From Capniomyces stellatus (Eukaryota; Kickxellomycota; Harpellomycetes; Harpellales; Legeriomycetaceae), in the NCBI GenBank assembly GCA_001661515.1, contig LUVW01000003.1:759742-823741 (forward strand): DNA of 64,000 bases, read 5' to 3'. Positions 33,586-45,033 of the stretch are shown here, in pieces (within the stretch, counting starts at the first letter, position 1; each line of letters starts with the position of its first letter). The translations under genes were made by a program, and so were the position numbers. The notes beneath the pieces were generated by a model. The model had not been told where the DNA came from. It did no database searches and worked only from the letters and a program-made list of their open reading frames with translations.

Positions 33586-36283
33586 ATAGGTGTAAAGGTA
33601 AATAGTTCAGAAAAAGCTGATTTAAAACCAAAGTAAAAACTAAATAGGGGATAAATAGGCTGAGAAAAAATCAAATATAATAAAATATAAAGTGAATATG
33701 TTAGACATAACATATATCAAACAAAAATGGTCCGTGGCTGACTGGTTTTTGGTATGTTAATGGCTATACTGATTGAAAGTGATTTTGTCCAACTATCTTG
33801 TTTACTGAGACAGACATGTTTTGGCCAAAGTGAAATTTGTTATTTAGCATCTGGCTTCATATCGACACGTTTTTGGTGGTTTTACCAGGTTTGTTTGGTC
33901 CTTATATCAACACATTCCTGTATTTCAGCTGCAGATTCTATCATCTTGCTTAAATATTGGAGAATATGAGATGCATTGTTTAATAGTTCTAGTACATTAT
34001 ATAGGGAAACAAGAATAATGAATCAAGTATTTTGCTCCCAATAAGTCATCTGGTGCAGAGTGTTTCAAACCCTGCCTTTTTCAAGTTGTAAAAAAAACAA
34101 TATATATTTAGAATCAGTATAGAAAAAGAGTACTCCAAATCTCAATATCAAGCGCAAAGAAGCATCTTAGACAACTAGTAAAGGTGTTGGCAGCAGCAAA
34201 AAAAAAAACCGACTCTAAATTTCAGTGGAATAGAATTTCTAATTTATAGTTACTTGCTCGAAATACAAAATAGCCTTTTATACAGAACCTCATTAGTTAA
34301 ACGTTGACAGTTTTACAAACTCGGCAAATTGAGTCATCAAACTTTTACGTTGATTGTTAACCTGTTCAAAGAGTATATCCTAGTAAAGTAGGCCCAAACA
34401 CAATTGGTTTTAAACTATGGCAAAGTGATAGCTGGTGTAATTAAAGTTTGATAGTTTAATGTAACATAAAAAAGAGCAAGATTTTCCCTCTACCATTTTG
34501 AGTCAAATTGATCAGTTTATTTCAATAAAAAAAACAAATTTGATCAGTTAATGCTTAAATAGGACCAATGGCAAAGATAATATTCAAAAGTTTGAGTTGG
34601 AGGCAAAAGGCAAAAGACAAAGGGCAAAAACCAAGACAAAACAAGATATGTCAACACTTTAAATTTGAAAAGACACGTATAGTAAATGAATATAAAGTTC
34701 TAATGAACTTTAAATTATGTTTTTTCAGTGGGCAAGCTTCCGGAGAAAAAACCGTTTATTCATCAAAGAAACCCCGAATTTTAAAAAATGTCACTGGAAA
34801 GCTACAAAATGAGTTGCAAATTCGACAAATCAAGCAGCAAATAATGTATTAACTAACTAGTCTCTTCAAAAAAAACTTGACCCATATTTACTAAAGTTAT
34901 AATTCGAATTAAAGGTTTCAAAGAGCTAACAGGTAGGAAGTCTAAAAAAGCGGGTTTTCTTATTTGTGACTGAAAGCCAAAAAAATAACTGTAAAGAGAA
35001 GACAAACGAAAAAAAAAATGTCGTTATTTCCAAATTAGGTCAACAGTAAACAGTCGATAATCAATGATTAATAATCAAAATTAGCGATTTGAGAATAAAA
35101 AGTTGATGGTGTTGAAATAGATGATTGAAGCAACTAGCCAGTAATAAACACAAAATTTAACGTGAGGATGGTAAAGGCAACGATGTAATTAATTAGCGCA
35201 AAGTTAATCTTCAAGTTGAAAAAAGAAACAAACTGATTATAAAATCGATAATAGTAGCTTTATTATTGCTTGTGATTGAATAAATCAACCAATGAAGCTT
35301 GACAAATCAGTCTACAGTTATTGTGCTACTTAAATATAGCCAATTGAAATGCTTTTGATTAAAAAAAAAGTTTCAGTGCAAAAGAAACGTTAATCACAAA
35401 GTAGTGCGATGTTAAAAGTTATTGGCGCTAAAAGAATGGCAGAATTATAGGCAAATCAAATTGTTATTGAGATAAATAAACAAATAACAAATGTGGTTAT
35501 AGTTGCAATAAGAGCAAATAAGAGTTAGAAGATTGCAAAGTCCATAAAGTTAGAAATATTGGAATAAAAGGTAAAGTTGAAAGTAAGGCAGAGAATATTT
35601 ATAATGTACCGTATTGAAAGGTTGTGGATTTGAGATGGCAATTAATAAAACCGACTTGAAAAAGCTATTCAATAGGATAGTTGTATTTATAAAGGTAAAT
35701 ACAAGAAATAAAAGCTAAAAGGCGTATAAAGAAAAAAGAGCAAAATAAAATGCGGCAAGTTGGACGAATTAATATTTTTATTTAATAGTAAAACCAAACA
35801 GCAAGATATAAAAAAGCAAAAAGAAACAAGATGTAATATCAAAAGCCAAATCCACTTGAATTAAATGAAATTAAACAAAAACGAATGTGCAACAATATGA
35901 TTTAAACAAATTAATCTTGAAAAAAGTTACGAACCAACATTTGCCAAATAAAAAATTAACTGAATCACTAAAAAGGATTGATAAAAACTAAAGAGAATAT
36001 TCAAAAAAAGGGGGGAAAAAAATTAAAGGAAACCCTTCAAAGAAAGATCAACTGTTGAATCAAAAGGAGTAAAGTATAAAGTGTAACGACGGTAGAATAA
36101 AAGTAAATTAAGTTACCAGTTCAGACCAGACGAAAATACGATAAACATACACATTAACAGACGTATATATAGTATATATATACATAGTACGAGATAAGTG
36201 AGAACTTTGAAATAATATTGGAGTATTAGTAGTATAAAGTAGTATAAAGAGTATAATATAAACCAGAGTAGAAAGTAGAAATA

Positions 36284-39115
36284 ATGGGTAACAAGGAAGG
36301 AAGCAAGGAAAAGGAGGCTTTGGACAGTCAATGGGCGGATAATAACGACGAGGGTGAAGGCGAAGAGGGAAGCACAAACACCTCGGACTCAGAGCAGTCA
36401 GAAACCGAAACAATGGTTAGATTGATGCATGCTTGCGATGTGTGTCGAAGAAAGAAAATAAAATGCGACGGATCTAAGCCTACGTGCTCCAATTGCAGCA
36501 GAATGAAAATATCGTGCATATACAGTCCATTGGTAAGGAAGAAGAAGGTCAGAAGAAGTGCGATTCAAAAAATTGAAGGAAGACTGGAATCAGTTGAACA
36601 AGTTTTGGTAAATCTAGCTTCAGCTGTGGAAAGTGGCTATTCGAACAATGATAGCGATGCTATAGGTGATTATTCAAATAGAGAGCTCGATAATGAAGAG
36701 GATGAAAGAAACGCGAATAGTAACGGCTCTCTTGTAATAAACAACGCTAAATTCGCAGCAGTCGAACTACTTACCAATGAGTTTATTGAGCAAGTAATAA
36801 ATAAATTGATCAATGCTTTACCACTATTCTCGTGCTCATTCAGAATACCACACACGATCAAGCTACTGAAGAGAAAAGAGCTGCCGGATTACCTGATATA
36901 CTCGATACTTGCACTTGGGCTGAGGTTTGTAGACAAATCGCAGCTAGACAGCTCAAACTTTGAGGATTCGGTGTTTGCTAGCCAGGCAGCAAAGCGGATT
37001 GTAGACTTGCTGGAAGAACCGGACATTGATTATATCCAAGCATCAGCGTTTGTGGCGATGTATTACTGGGGCGCGGGAAACAACGAGTCAGCCATGGTAT
37101 TTTTGGGGATAGCGATGAGAGGTGCGGAAAAGCTTAGGCTGTATCAGATCGACGAGCATTATTGCGGGTTCAAGCGGGTTTACAAACACGACTGGGAGGA
37201 TAGAGAGCTGAAGAGGCGGTTGTGGTGGGTTTGCTACACGCTGGATAGGTCGATGATGCTGAATAGTGCGCTGCCACCGTCGGTTCCGGATGAGGACTGC
37301 GTGGTGAAGCTGCCGTCAAACGACTATCTGTGGAGGTTTAGTGAGGACGAGATCGACTCTGGAGTGAAGGAAAACGAGATAATCAGTGAGAACACGAAAA
37401 TAGCGCTTGCAGACACGCACGCGGTGCCCGACACGACCTGGATAATATGCAAGATGTACACAAAGATAGGGGAGATAAGCCAGTTTGTCAACAGAAGGAG
37501 AAACAGCTACGAGGAGTCGGACTTTTATAGCGTGGAGGACCCTGACATTGTTCCAAACAGCAGCGCGTTCTTCACGCTAGCCAATGAGCTTGGCGACATA
37601 AAGTGCGAGCTAATAGACAAATACGAGCTCATTTCGACAAACCAGTTTACGCCTCTGTCGATGAACGGCAATCCACAGCTGATAGCGGCAATGAAGGTCG
37701 CATCGGTAAACTACTTTTCGCTGCACATGATGTACGAAACAGCCAAGATTGTGCTGTTTAGGTCGGAGCTGGTCAGGTACAACCACGAAACCATTTCGGC
37801 GGAGCGCGTGATTGCGGCAAAGCAGATCTGCATTGAGGCGTCGATGAGACTGTGTGACCTTTTGCAGTGGGCATTTGAAAACATTCCCGTCAGTCTGTGG
37901 GACTCGCAGACGTCGTACTGGGCCTTCAACGCAGGCACAATTCTGGTCAACTGCCAGTTCCTCTACGACCACTCAATGGCAAGCAGCTTCCAGAAAAACT
38001 TGCAAGTCATCACCAACGTCTTCAACGCCCAGGAAAAGTTCTATCCAGTCTCCAATCTCTACTTCAAGGTCCTGAAGGAGCTGACCAACAAGCGCTCGCA
38101 GCAGTACAAGAACCAGTCCAGCAACAGCAAAAAGGCTGAGCTGGACCAGGACAAGGTGTACAAGCTGACAGATGCAGACAACATGCCCTGGCTGGTCTTT
38201 TCCGCCACGTCCTTTGAGTTCTTTTCGTCCAGCGCCGAAAACATTTCTGAACTCATCGACTACGACGACAATATCAGGTGTCATTTTGCCAACACCGAGT
38301 CCGACACAAACACCCAAAACACCCAGACCAAACCCGCTCCACCAAACAACCAACCCGGTGTAGGTTCCCAGGCACCACCCAGCAACGTGTACAATTCTGA
38401 ACTGTTTGCCCAGAATGTTTCCCAGAGCGTTCCGCAGACATTCAACTCGTTTGGGCACGATATTTCTGGACCACTGCCTATTAAGGACCCAATTTACCTG
38501 AACGTGAGCTCAATGGTTTCGTATGGCCAACAGCCACATTCCGTGTATCAGCAGCAGCAGCAGCAGCAGCTCGGCAGCCAGGGCCAAAGTCAAAATCAAA
38601 GCCAGGGCCAGGGCCAGAATCAGAACTTGAATCAGGGTCAAAGTCAAAGTCAAAGTCAAAGTCAAAGTCAAAGTCAAGGTCAAGGTCAGGGTCAAGGTCA
38701 GGGTCAGAACCAGAACCAGAACCTCACTAGCGTTGGTTTGTCGGCTGGAACTACAACTCAAGGAAGCAAAAGGAAGCTTGATAACGTGTCTTCAGGCTCA
38801 AACACTGCATCGCACACCAACTCTGCACCTATTGAATGCAGTAGTAACCGTGTTCTAAAAACGCTGGACTTTGATATTTCATCTTCAGTGTTAACAAGCC
38901 ACCCATCAAGTCAAGGCGGAGTCACAGTACCAGTAGTTTCCCAGGCCGACTTTGGTGGCCAGCTCAACGTTCCTGGCAAGTATTACGCCGAGTCCTCAAC
39001 AAGCTCCAGCTATTTCAACATGATGCCGTACCAAAACCAACAACAGCCGCAGAGCCAATCGTTTGGCAACCAAATCAATAACACTGGATACGACATTCAA
39101 CCGCAATACCAGTTC

Positions 39116-39162
<47 letters not shown>

Positions 39163-39169
39163 ACAACAA

Positions 39170-39219
<50 letters not shown>

Positions 39220-39748
39220 CCAACACCATCATCAGCAACATCAGCAACATCAGCAGAAGAGCAACATTAGATATCCAACTGGCTTACCCAACACATATAG
39301 CGGAAATATGCAGTATTCAAGCATGGGAAACTCGAGTTCCGCCAGCCAGAATATCAACCCAAACATCGACCCCAGACTTGACATGTTTAAGGGCCAGTCT
39401 GATGGCCAGGCCGCCCATAACAATGGATCAACGTCAAACTCTGGGGCCTACAACGTGGTGAACATGGATAAGAGCCAGTTCATTAACCAAGGCGTTCCTG
39501 TTGCATTTCAGTATGGCGATAAACAAGTAGGCAAAGGCGGACCCAGCCAGCCCGCAAACACGCACGACTACCAAATATCAAGTATTGATGGACGGAATAT
39601 CAATAACCCCAGCCTGTATCAGTTTACGCCTGGCATGTCATCCTCTATACCCTTACCAAGTAACGATAGTTCATCAATATCCTCTGGTAACGTCAACAAT
39701 TTTCAAATGAATACCAAGGTTTCCGATAAATTTGCTGATAAAAAGTAG
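36284..39748 (+). CDS. Zn(II)2Cys6 transcription factor B, 1154 aa
   Basis: A single-exon nuclear regulator and paralog of gene A. An acidic N-terminal leader precedes the C6 zinc cluster at about residues 50-78 (CDVCRRKKIKCDG...CSNCSRMKISC), then a basic linker (SPLVRKKKVRRSAIQK) and a probable coiled coil (EGRLESVEQVLVNL). From residue 179 to 1115 the sequence is the R block: fungal-specific transcription factor domain to about residue 430, then Gln/Ser/Asn-rich sequence with (GQSQ)n repeats and about three dozen consecutive Gln. The last 39 residues are unique and end SDKFADKK. Outside R, A and B are only moderately similar at DNA and protein level, while R is nearly identical, including silent positions. 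This contrast points to recent gene conversion or to an assembly effect. The ATG follows a purine-rich leader. Confidence 0.95.
36818..39630 (+). repeat. R block copy 3 (2813 bp), inverted relative to copies 1 and 2
   Basis: It begins TTACCACTATTCTCG and ends CAGTTTACGCC, the same limits as in gene A. It is the same length as copy 2 and carries at least one private base (C in GCGTCGATGAG). It forms a 2.8-kb inverted repeat with the R of gene A, the arms separated by 11.7 kb. Confidence 0.93.
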
Positions 39749-40306
39749 TTTTCTCACTTATTTTTATTATCATTATTACTAGTTTTGCTTAATTGCTTAT
39801 TAAGTTTATTTTTATTTTTGTTTTATTTACATTTATTTCTGTTTTATTTGAGCTTTTGTGGTTTCCATATTAAATTTTGCGATTTACCCTTTTGCTTCAC
39901 ATGATTTACCACTATCATATCGAGTTTTTTTTACTATTGAATACATCACACTGCTATTGATCGAGTTGTATCTGATTGGCGTATTATTACTAGCTTCAAG
40001 CTGAGTTTCCATATTTCCCGGTGTTTGCAATTTTGCTTGTAATTCTGTTGGTTTTCTTGATTTACTCGTATCACCCCTATAATGCCAATGTGTCCTTACT
40101 TAAGATGAGAATAAAATAGATTTCGCACTAAGAAAACTAGATCTATGTTGAAAAAAATGGCACATGAAAATCAATAACTCAAAGAGCGGCATCATGGCAG
40201 TGGGAGCAACGCTGTTTGAGCAATACACACTGAATGGTAAACCAATGTCAGTGGTAGATTAATACCCTTGCTTGGGTATTATGATGAGCAAGCTCCTGGG
40301 TGTGGA

Positions 40307-40635
40307 GTTAAAATAATCAACTGCCAACATTTTCAAGAGTGCTGACACTCTCAGGACCAAGACGATGCTGGTAACAGTGTATTTTTTAGAGGCTATCTAC
40401 ACACCCCCACCACTTGATCTTACCCAGGCTTAAAGTAGAACCAATATCCATAAACCAATGCCTATCGGGTACAGACGATCTAATTGATCGAAGGTGGTGT
40501 TGGTTAATAGAGTCGTTTATCTTATCAAATTAGCACAGTGTTTCATAGTATTTTTATGGTAATTAATACTGTATGTTTTGTTGTGTTGATTCTGTTGCCA
40601 ATAAACCACATAAATAAGTTAAAATAAATGAAAAT
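40307..40635 (+). repeat. Dispersed 329-bp repeat, copy 2
   Basis: Same orientation and extent as 26696-27024, one base different as far as I can see. The flanks are unrelated. It lies 558 bp after the stop of gene B, while copy 1 lies 1.0 kb before the start of gene A. Confidence 0.85.
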
Positions 40636-42194
40636 AAGAAATAAAAACAATAAATAAATAAAATACTACCAATGTCAGCCATATATAAAATGGACCAAGT
40701 ACAGCGCGTGACTATCTGTTTAAGTAATGTGTATGTTACTTGTACAATCAGCCCTTGTCAGTCTGGCCGCATATTATTTTCCCTTTCCATTGCACGCAGA
40801 TCTTTATGTCTGTATATTTGGTTTTATAGACAGTTGTTGAGTGTGGTTTGTTCAGCACTAGAGCGCAAAACTATGAACATATTTTATTAACACTCTGTAT
40901 TAATACTTATTTTTCACCAGAGTCAATGTAAAGCAAGGTGTTAGGGTATTTTCAGCTTGAAAACACCAATGTGATTTGTTATTTAAAAAAAGTTCAGGCA
41001 AAGTAGCTTTGTTTTGGCTTTGGCTTTGGCTTTGGCCTAACCCCCGCTGAGGTTTATCCATTTTTGCGCAACATTCTATGTGTCTAATAGGAGTACTTTT
41101 ATAAGGAGATACCTATCAATCTTATAAATAGTTTTTTTTCTTATGTTTTGGTTTTTGTGAGCGAGATTTAATTTACTTGGCTCTTGTTAAGTTAGCAGTA
41201 GTAGTTTATTTTTATTTTGAAGAGTCAGCCGTCTGGTTGGTGTGGTGGCCTGGGGGAGCAGACAGGTAAGATTAAAAAACAATAGCAGCAAGGGTTTAAG
41301 TTAACGTTGGACAATTAGAGTATCTTTAGCAGATTATAGAGCGAATGGATATTTCATTTGGTCTCAAAATAACACTAGATGAGTTCAATTAAATAAATAG
41401 CAAGGCCAGATGAAACTAAACGAAACGACAAAATTAAGCCAAAGCAAAACACATTTCTAGCCAAATAGAGCACTGGGATTGGAAACATGACTTGGTATTT
41501 AATATTCACTAGCCCAAACATAGATGGAGAATATAATTTGTGCAAGCTCTATTGTTTTTAAATTCAAGTTTGCAAGCAATTCAAAAGTTTTAAATGGGAA
41601 AAAAAACTTGAATTTTCTTGTGTTTGAAGTTTTACGAATATCTAGTACTAAAAACGTGCTGGGGTGTAACGTTATTTAAAGTCTCGATAATCAGGAGATA
41701 AATTCACAGGGATCTTTGCATTCAAATTGTAGCTCGGTATTATCGTTTTGTACACTGTTTCCTCAGCCCCAATATAGCTCATAAACAAAGTATCAAGTTA
41801 TTCTGCACAACAGAGGAATATCTCTTGTCGTTTTTCGTGATATATTTTTATTGAAAAGTCGGGTTAACGCCGTTGGCACGAAGAGGCTAAAGTTTTAACC
41901 GTTCAACCTTTCAACCTTTGCTTTATATTTATAAAGCCAGTATTAAGGCTTTATTATTATTTTTAGTAATTCCTTCAAAGGCGAAGCGAAATAAGGGTAG
42001 GCCAGGTTCGAACTTACGTAAATGCATATCACAATAGTGCAAAAAAAAGGACAGGTAAAAAGAGCAAGTAAATAGAGAAATAGATGCAGTAAAGACAATA
42101 CATGGGATAGACACATTACTACGAAAATTTAAGAATACAGCGGAACCAACAGTACCATAACACAGCGAGGCACAGCAGGACAGAACAAAACAAA

Positions 42195-42313
42195 AAACAA
42201 TAAAAGTAAAGCATAGTAAATAGCAAAGAGTAGCAAATAGCAAAGTGTAGTAAATAGTATAGAATAGTAAAGAGTAGCAAATAGTATAGAATAGTAAATA
42301 GTATAGAATAGTA
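42195..42313. repeat. Degenerate AGTAAATAGTATAGAAT repeat in the ClC leader
   Basis: Several copies of TAGTAAATAGTATAGAA and the variants GTAGCAAATAGCAAAG run into the last 70 bases before the ClC start codon. The tract is purine-biased on the sense strand and is probably transcribed as 5' UTR. Confidence 0.75.
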
Positions 42314-42384
42314 AAAAAAAAAAAAGGCGATAAAACTTGAGCTATTAGCCAACAAGATAGAATAAAGGGAAACAAGTAGTAGAA

Positions 42385-44829
42385 ATGTCGAGAAAAAAAC
42401 CAACCGAGAATAGCGCTTTAATTAAAAGCCAGGGGAAAAGTAAAGACCACGAGTCGCTAAGCAGGAGCTATGACACAATAAAAAAGTCAAAAACGCAAAC
42501 AGAGGACGGAGATTTAGAGCAAGCGAGACGGCGGTTTATTATGCGAGCAAAGTCGCTTGCCAATTCGAGGTATGACCAAGGGTTCAACTTTGACGAAATA
42601 GGGCGAAAAACAAGGGATATAAAGACAGGAGAACGGGTGTGGTACGAGTCATATACAACGATTGACTGGCTTGAAGATTCGAAAAATGAGCAAAAGAGGC
42701 TGAGGGGGTTGATATCGAGTTCTAGATGGGAAAGAATTAATGATAAAGTAAAGGACTGGAGTTTGGCAGTGATTGTGGGGGTTCTGTGTGGGTTGGTGGC
42801 GGGGATTATTTCGCAAAGCACCGAGTTTTTATCCAGTTTAAAGCACGGATACTGCAGAGGCAATGTGTTTAGTGGGCCAGAGTATTGCAGACATGACTGG
42901 GTAAGTTGGGGTGATGTGTATGGAATAGGAGTTGGGGGATATGGGATGTATATATTGGTGGGTGTGGTATTGTCAGGGGTGGCGGGGCAGTTGGTTCTTC
43001 TTAACCCAACGTTGATAAGGTCAAGGCAGCAAAAGATGAGCAGTTTAGTTGGAGCTGAGGATGATGGAGAGGAGCAGCCGGTAGTGGAGTATAAAAAGGC
43101 GTATTATGGAGTTGGGTCGGGAATTCCGGAAGTGAAGAGTATTTTGTCGGGATTTGTGATTCACGGATTTTTGGGGCTGAGGGTGTTGCTGGTGAAGTCG
43201 ATTGGGCTGATATTTTCAGTTGCATCAGGGATTATGGCGGGTAGAGAGGGGCCAATGGTGCATATAGCATCGTGTATTGGCAACATCTCAACACGGCTGT
43301 ACTCAAAGTACAACAACAACGAGTCGGGGAAACGGAATGTGATTTCAGCAGCGGCGGCAGCAGGGGTTTCAGTAGCGTTTGGGGCGCCTATTGGAGGGGT
43401 GTTGTTTAGTTTGGAGGAGGTTAGTTACTTTTTCACGCACTCGACGTTGCTATTTAGTTTTTTCTGTGCGCTGGTAGCGGCGATTGTGCTGAGGATGTAC
43501 GATCCGTTTGGGACGGGGAAGATAGTGATGTTTCAGGTGTTTTACAACCACAACTATAGTTGGGTTGAGCTGCCATTTTTTGTGATTTTGGGGGTTTTTG
43601 GGGGGCTTTGGGGGAGTTTGTACATCCACTTCAACATCAAAATAAACAAGTTTAGAAGGTCAACTAGGTTGAAGGATTATGGAGCGCTTGAAGTGCTGGG
43701 AGTGACATTGCTGACACTGGCTATAAGCTACTACAACCCAGCAACCAAAATGAGTTTGGGGCAAATGGTTGGTTCGTTGTTTCAAGAGTGCGACGACAAT
43801 GTGTTTGCCAATGGTTCAAAATCAGGGCCAGGGTCAGGGTCAGAATCACTGTTCTGCGTTGGTCCAGGAAACCCAGTGTTTAAGGTGGGGATGAACCTAG
43901 TTTATGCATTGCTTGTCCGCGGGTTCCTGTCGATAATCACTTTTGGAATCAAGGTTCCTTCAGGGCTTGTTTTGCCGTCAATGTCGATTGGGGCAATATT
44001 TGGGAGGCTGGTTGGCACTTTTGTCGAGTACGCAGCAACCGATCTTGGATGGTCTTTTTTGCCTCAATGTGGCGATGGAAGTGGGTACTGTGTAACGCCT
44101 GGCGTTTATGCCCTGGTGGGCGCAGGCGCGACTTTAACAGGCGTGACGCGAACCACGATTTCAGTGGCAGTCATCCTGTTTGAGCTGACCGAGTCCTTGA
44201 CATACACACTGCCGGTAATGATAGCGATCATCACAGCCAAGTTTGTTGCTGATGCCTGGAATCCGCAAAGCATCTACGAGAAGGTGATGATCATTGCTGG
44301 GTACCCCTTCATCAACTCAAAAAACGTCTACGCGTACACCAAACTGCACGCCTCCGAACTCGTCACCACTGATGTGCCCTTTATCTGCGCCACCGCCCCA
44401 AACACCATCCACTCCTTGTCAAAGCTGCTTGCCAAAATCCACCAGCTCGGCTACATGGACGGCGGAATTGCCATTGTCGACAAAAACAAGTTTCTTATTG
44501 GCTCCATCTCCTGCGAAGAGCTTGACCTTGCTATATCCCGCTTGTCCCAGTGGCCCCCAGAGTCCGAGTGCTACTTCCAAACCCGCCTCCAGCTTTCTAC
44601 CAGCGACTCCTTCTACTCCTCCAAGCTCAACGACTTGTCATACCTCGTCAACAGAGCCCCAATGACCATCAAGCATTGTGCCACCGTTGAGCTTGCAAGC
44701 CAGCTCTTTTGCAGACTCGGGATTTCTTACTTGTGCATTGAGCAGAATGGAAAGCTGTTTGGCGTTGTTTCCAAAAAGCAGTTTATTGCTTATCTAGACG
44801 AACTTGAAAGCTCAGGAAATATCCTTTAA
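42385..44829 (+). CDS. ClC-family chloride/proton exchanger (Gef1-like), 814 aa
   Basis: An intramembrane Cl-/H+ antiporter, in fungi usually of Golgi, endosome or vacuole, aiding acidification and copper loading. Signature segments are in order: GSGIPEVK near residue 242 (chloride-binding Ser), GREGPMVH near 285 (gating Glu present), GAPIGGVLFSLEEVSYFF near 335 (proton Glu present), KVPSGLVLPSMSIGAIFGRL near 520, and WNPQSIYEKV near 625, whose Tyr fits the central anion-coordinating position. Both glutamates favour an exchanger over a channel. Two CBS domains follow (about 650-720 and 755-810). The length is close to yeast Gef1 (779). It is intronless. Sense-strand base skew turns from G-rich to C-rich at about 44.28 kb. 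It converges on the Tca17 gene, 204 bp between stops. Confidence 0.96.
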   Translation: MSRKKPTENSALIKSQGKSKDHESLSRSYDTIKKSKTQTEDGDLEQARRRFIMRAKSLANSRYDQGFNFDEIGRKTRDIKTGERVWYESYTTIDWLEDSKNEQKRLRGLISSSRWERINDKVKDWSLAVIVGVLCGLVAGIISQSTEFLSSLKHGYCRGNVFSGPEYCRHDWVSWGDVYGIGVGGYGMYILVGVVLSGVAGQLVLLNPTLIRSRQQKMSSLVGAEDDGEEQPVVEYKKAYYGVGSGIPEVKSILSGFVIHGFLGLRVLLVKSIGLIFSVASGIMAGREGPMVHIASCIGNISTRLYSKYNNNESGKRNVISAAAAAGVSVAFGAPIGGVLFSLEEVSYFFTHSTLLFSFFCALVAAIVLRMYDPFGTGKIVMFQVFYNHNYSWVELPFFVILGVFGGLWGSLYIHFNIKINKFRRSTRLKDYGALEVLGVTLLTLAISYYNPATKMSLGQMVGSLFQECDDNVFANGSKSGPGSGSESLFCVGPGNPVFKVGMNLVYALLVRGFLSIITFGIKVPSGLVLPSMSIGAIFGRLVGTFVEYAATDLGWSFLPQCGDGSGYCVTPGVYALVGAGATLTGVTRTTISVAVILFELTESLTYTLPVMIAIITAKFVADAWNPQSIYEKVMIIAGYPFINSKNVYAYTKLHASELVTTDVPFICATAPNTIHSLSKLLAKIHQLGYMDGGIAIVDKNKFLIGSISCEELDLAISRLSQWPPESECYFQTRLQLSTSDSFYSSKLNDLSYLVNRAPMTIKHCATVELASQLFCRLGISYLCIEQNGKLFGVVSKKQFIAYLDELESSGNIL

Positions 44830-45033
44830 CCGTCCTTGTCCCCCCTTTTTTTTTTCTCTTTTTTCAATTTAATTTTTTACTTTACTTTAATTTCCGCTTT
44901 CAAATCAAGCCAATACTATTATACTCAAAAATGTTGGATGTTTCTGTTTTTATTTTGTTGAATTAAACATCAATGCTTTTTCTTTTAAATCATTCTCTTA
45001 TTTATTACAGTCTACTAAATATCGTGTTGTTGC

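Larger units (their letters stand above)
30489..36283. other. Long spacer between tyrosinase and regulator B (5.8 kb)
   Basis: No gene is firmly supported. Points seen: AAATTAAA-type simple repeats at 31640-31760; an 87-codon open stretch with a Cys-rich peptide ending at 33460; a 40-bp tandem duplication at 33506-33585; a 94-codon frame at 34568-34852 of unknown meaning. The last 300 bases are purine-rich on +, as expected before gene B. Confidence 0.5.
39749..42384. other. Spacer between regulator B and the ClC gene
   Basis: It contains the second 329-bp repeat. An AATACCC(n)GGGTATT hairpin lies about 40 bp before the repeat. A - strand open stretch at 39884-40090 and a + strand stretch ending at 40262 are protein-like but unsupported. 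(TTTGGC)n lies at 41012-41036. The final 400 bases are A/G-rich on + with a degenerate repeat before the ClC start. Confidence 0.5.

Noticed and set aside
39884..40090. Asn/Gln/Ser-rich open stretch on - just after regulator B
   Set aside because: It resembles regulator tails in composition, but there is no start, splice partner or similarity; A-rich DNA can give this by chance.
40150..40262. Short + strand frame containing MAVGATLFEQYTLNG
   Set aside because: Only about 30 codons, with no upstream exon or recognisable family; left unannotated.
26696..40635. The two 329-bp direct repeats as LTRs of one 13.9-kb retroelement
   Set aside because: The sequence between them holds a tyrosinase and a regulator and no gag, protease, reverse transcriptase or integrase motifs.
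41995..42025. GGTTCGAAC as a tRNA B-box
   Set aside because: No A-box at the right distance and no cloverleaf can be drawn around it.
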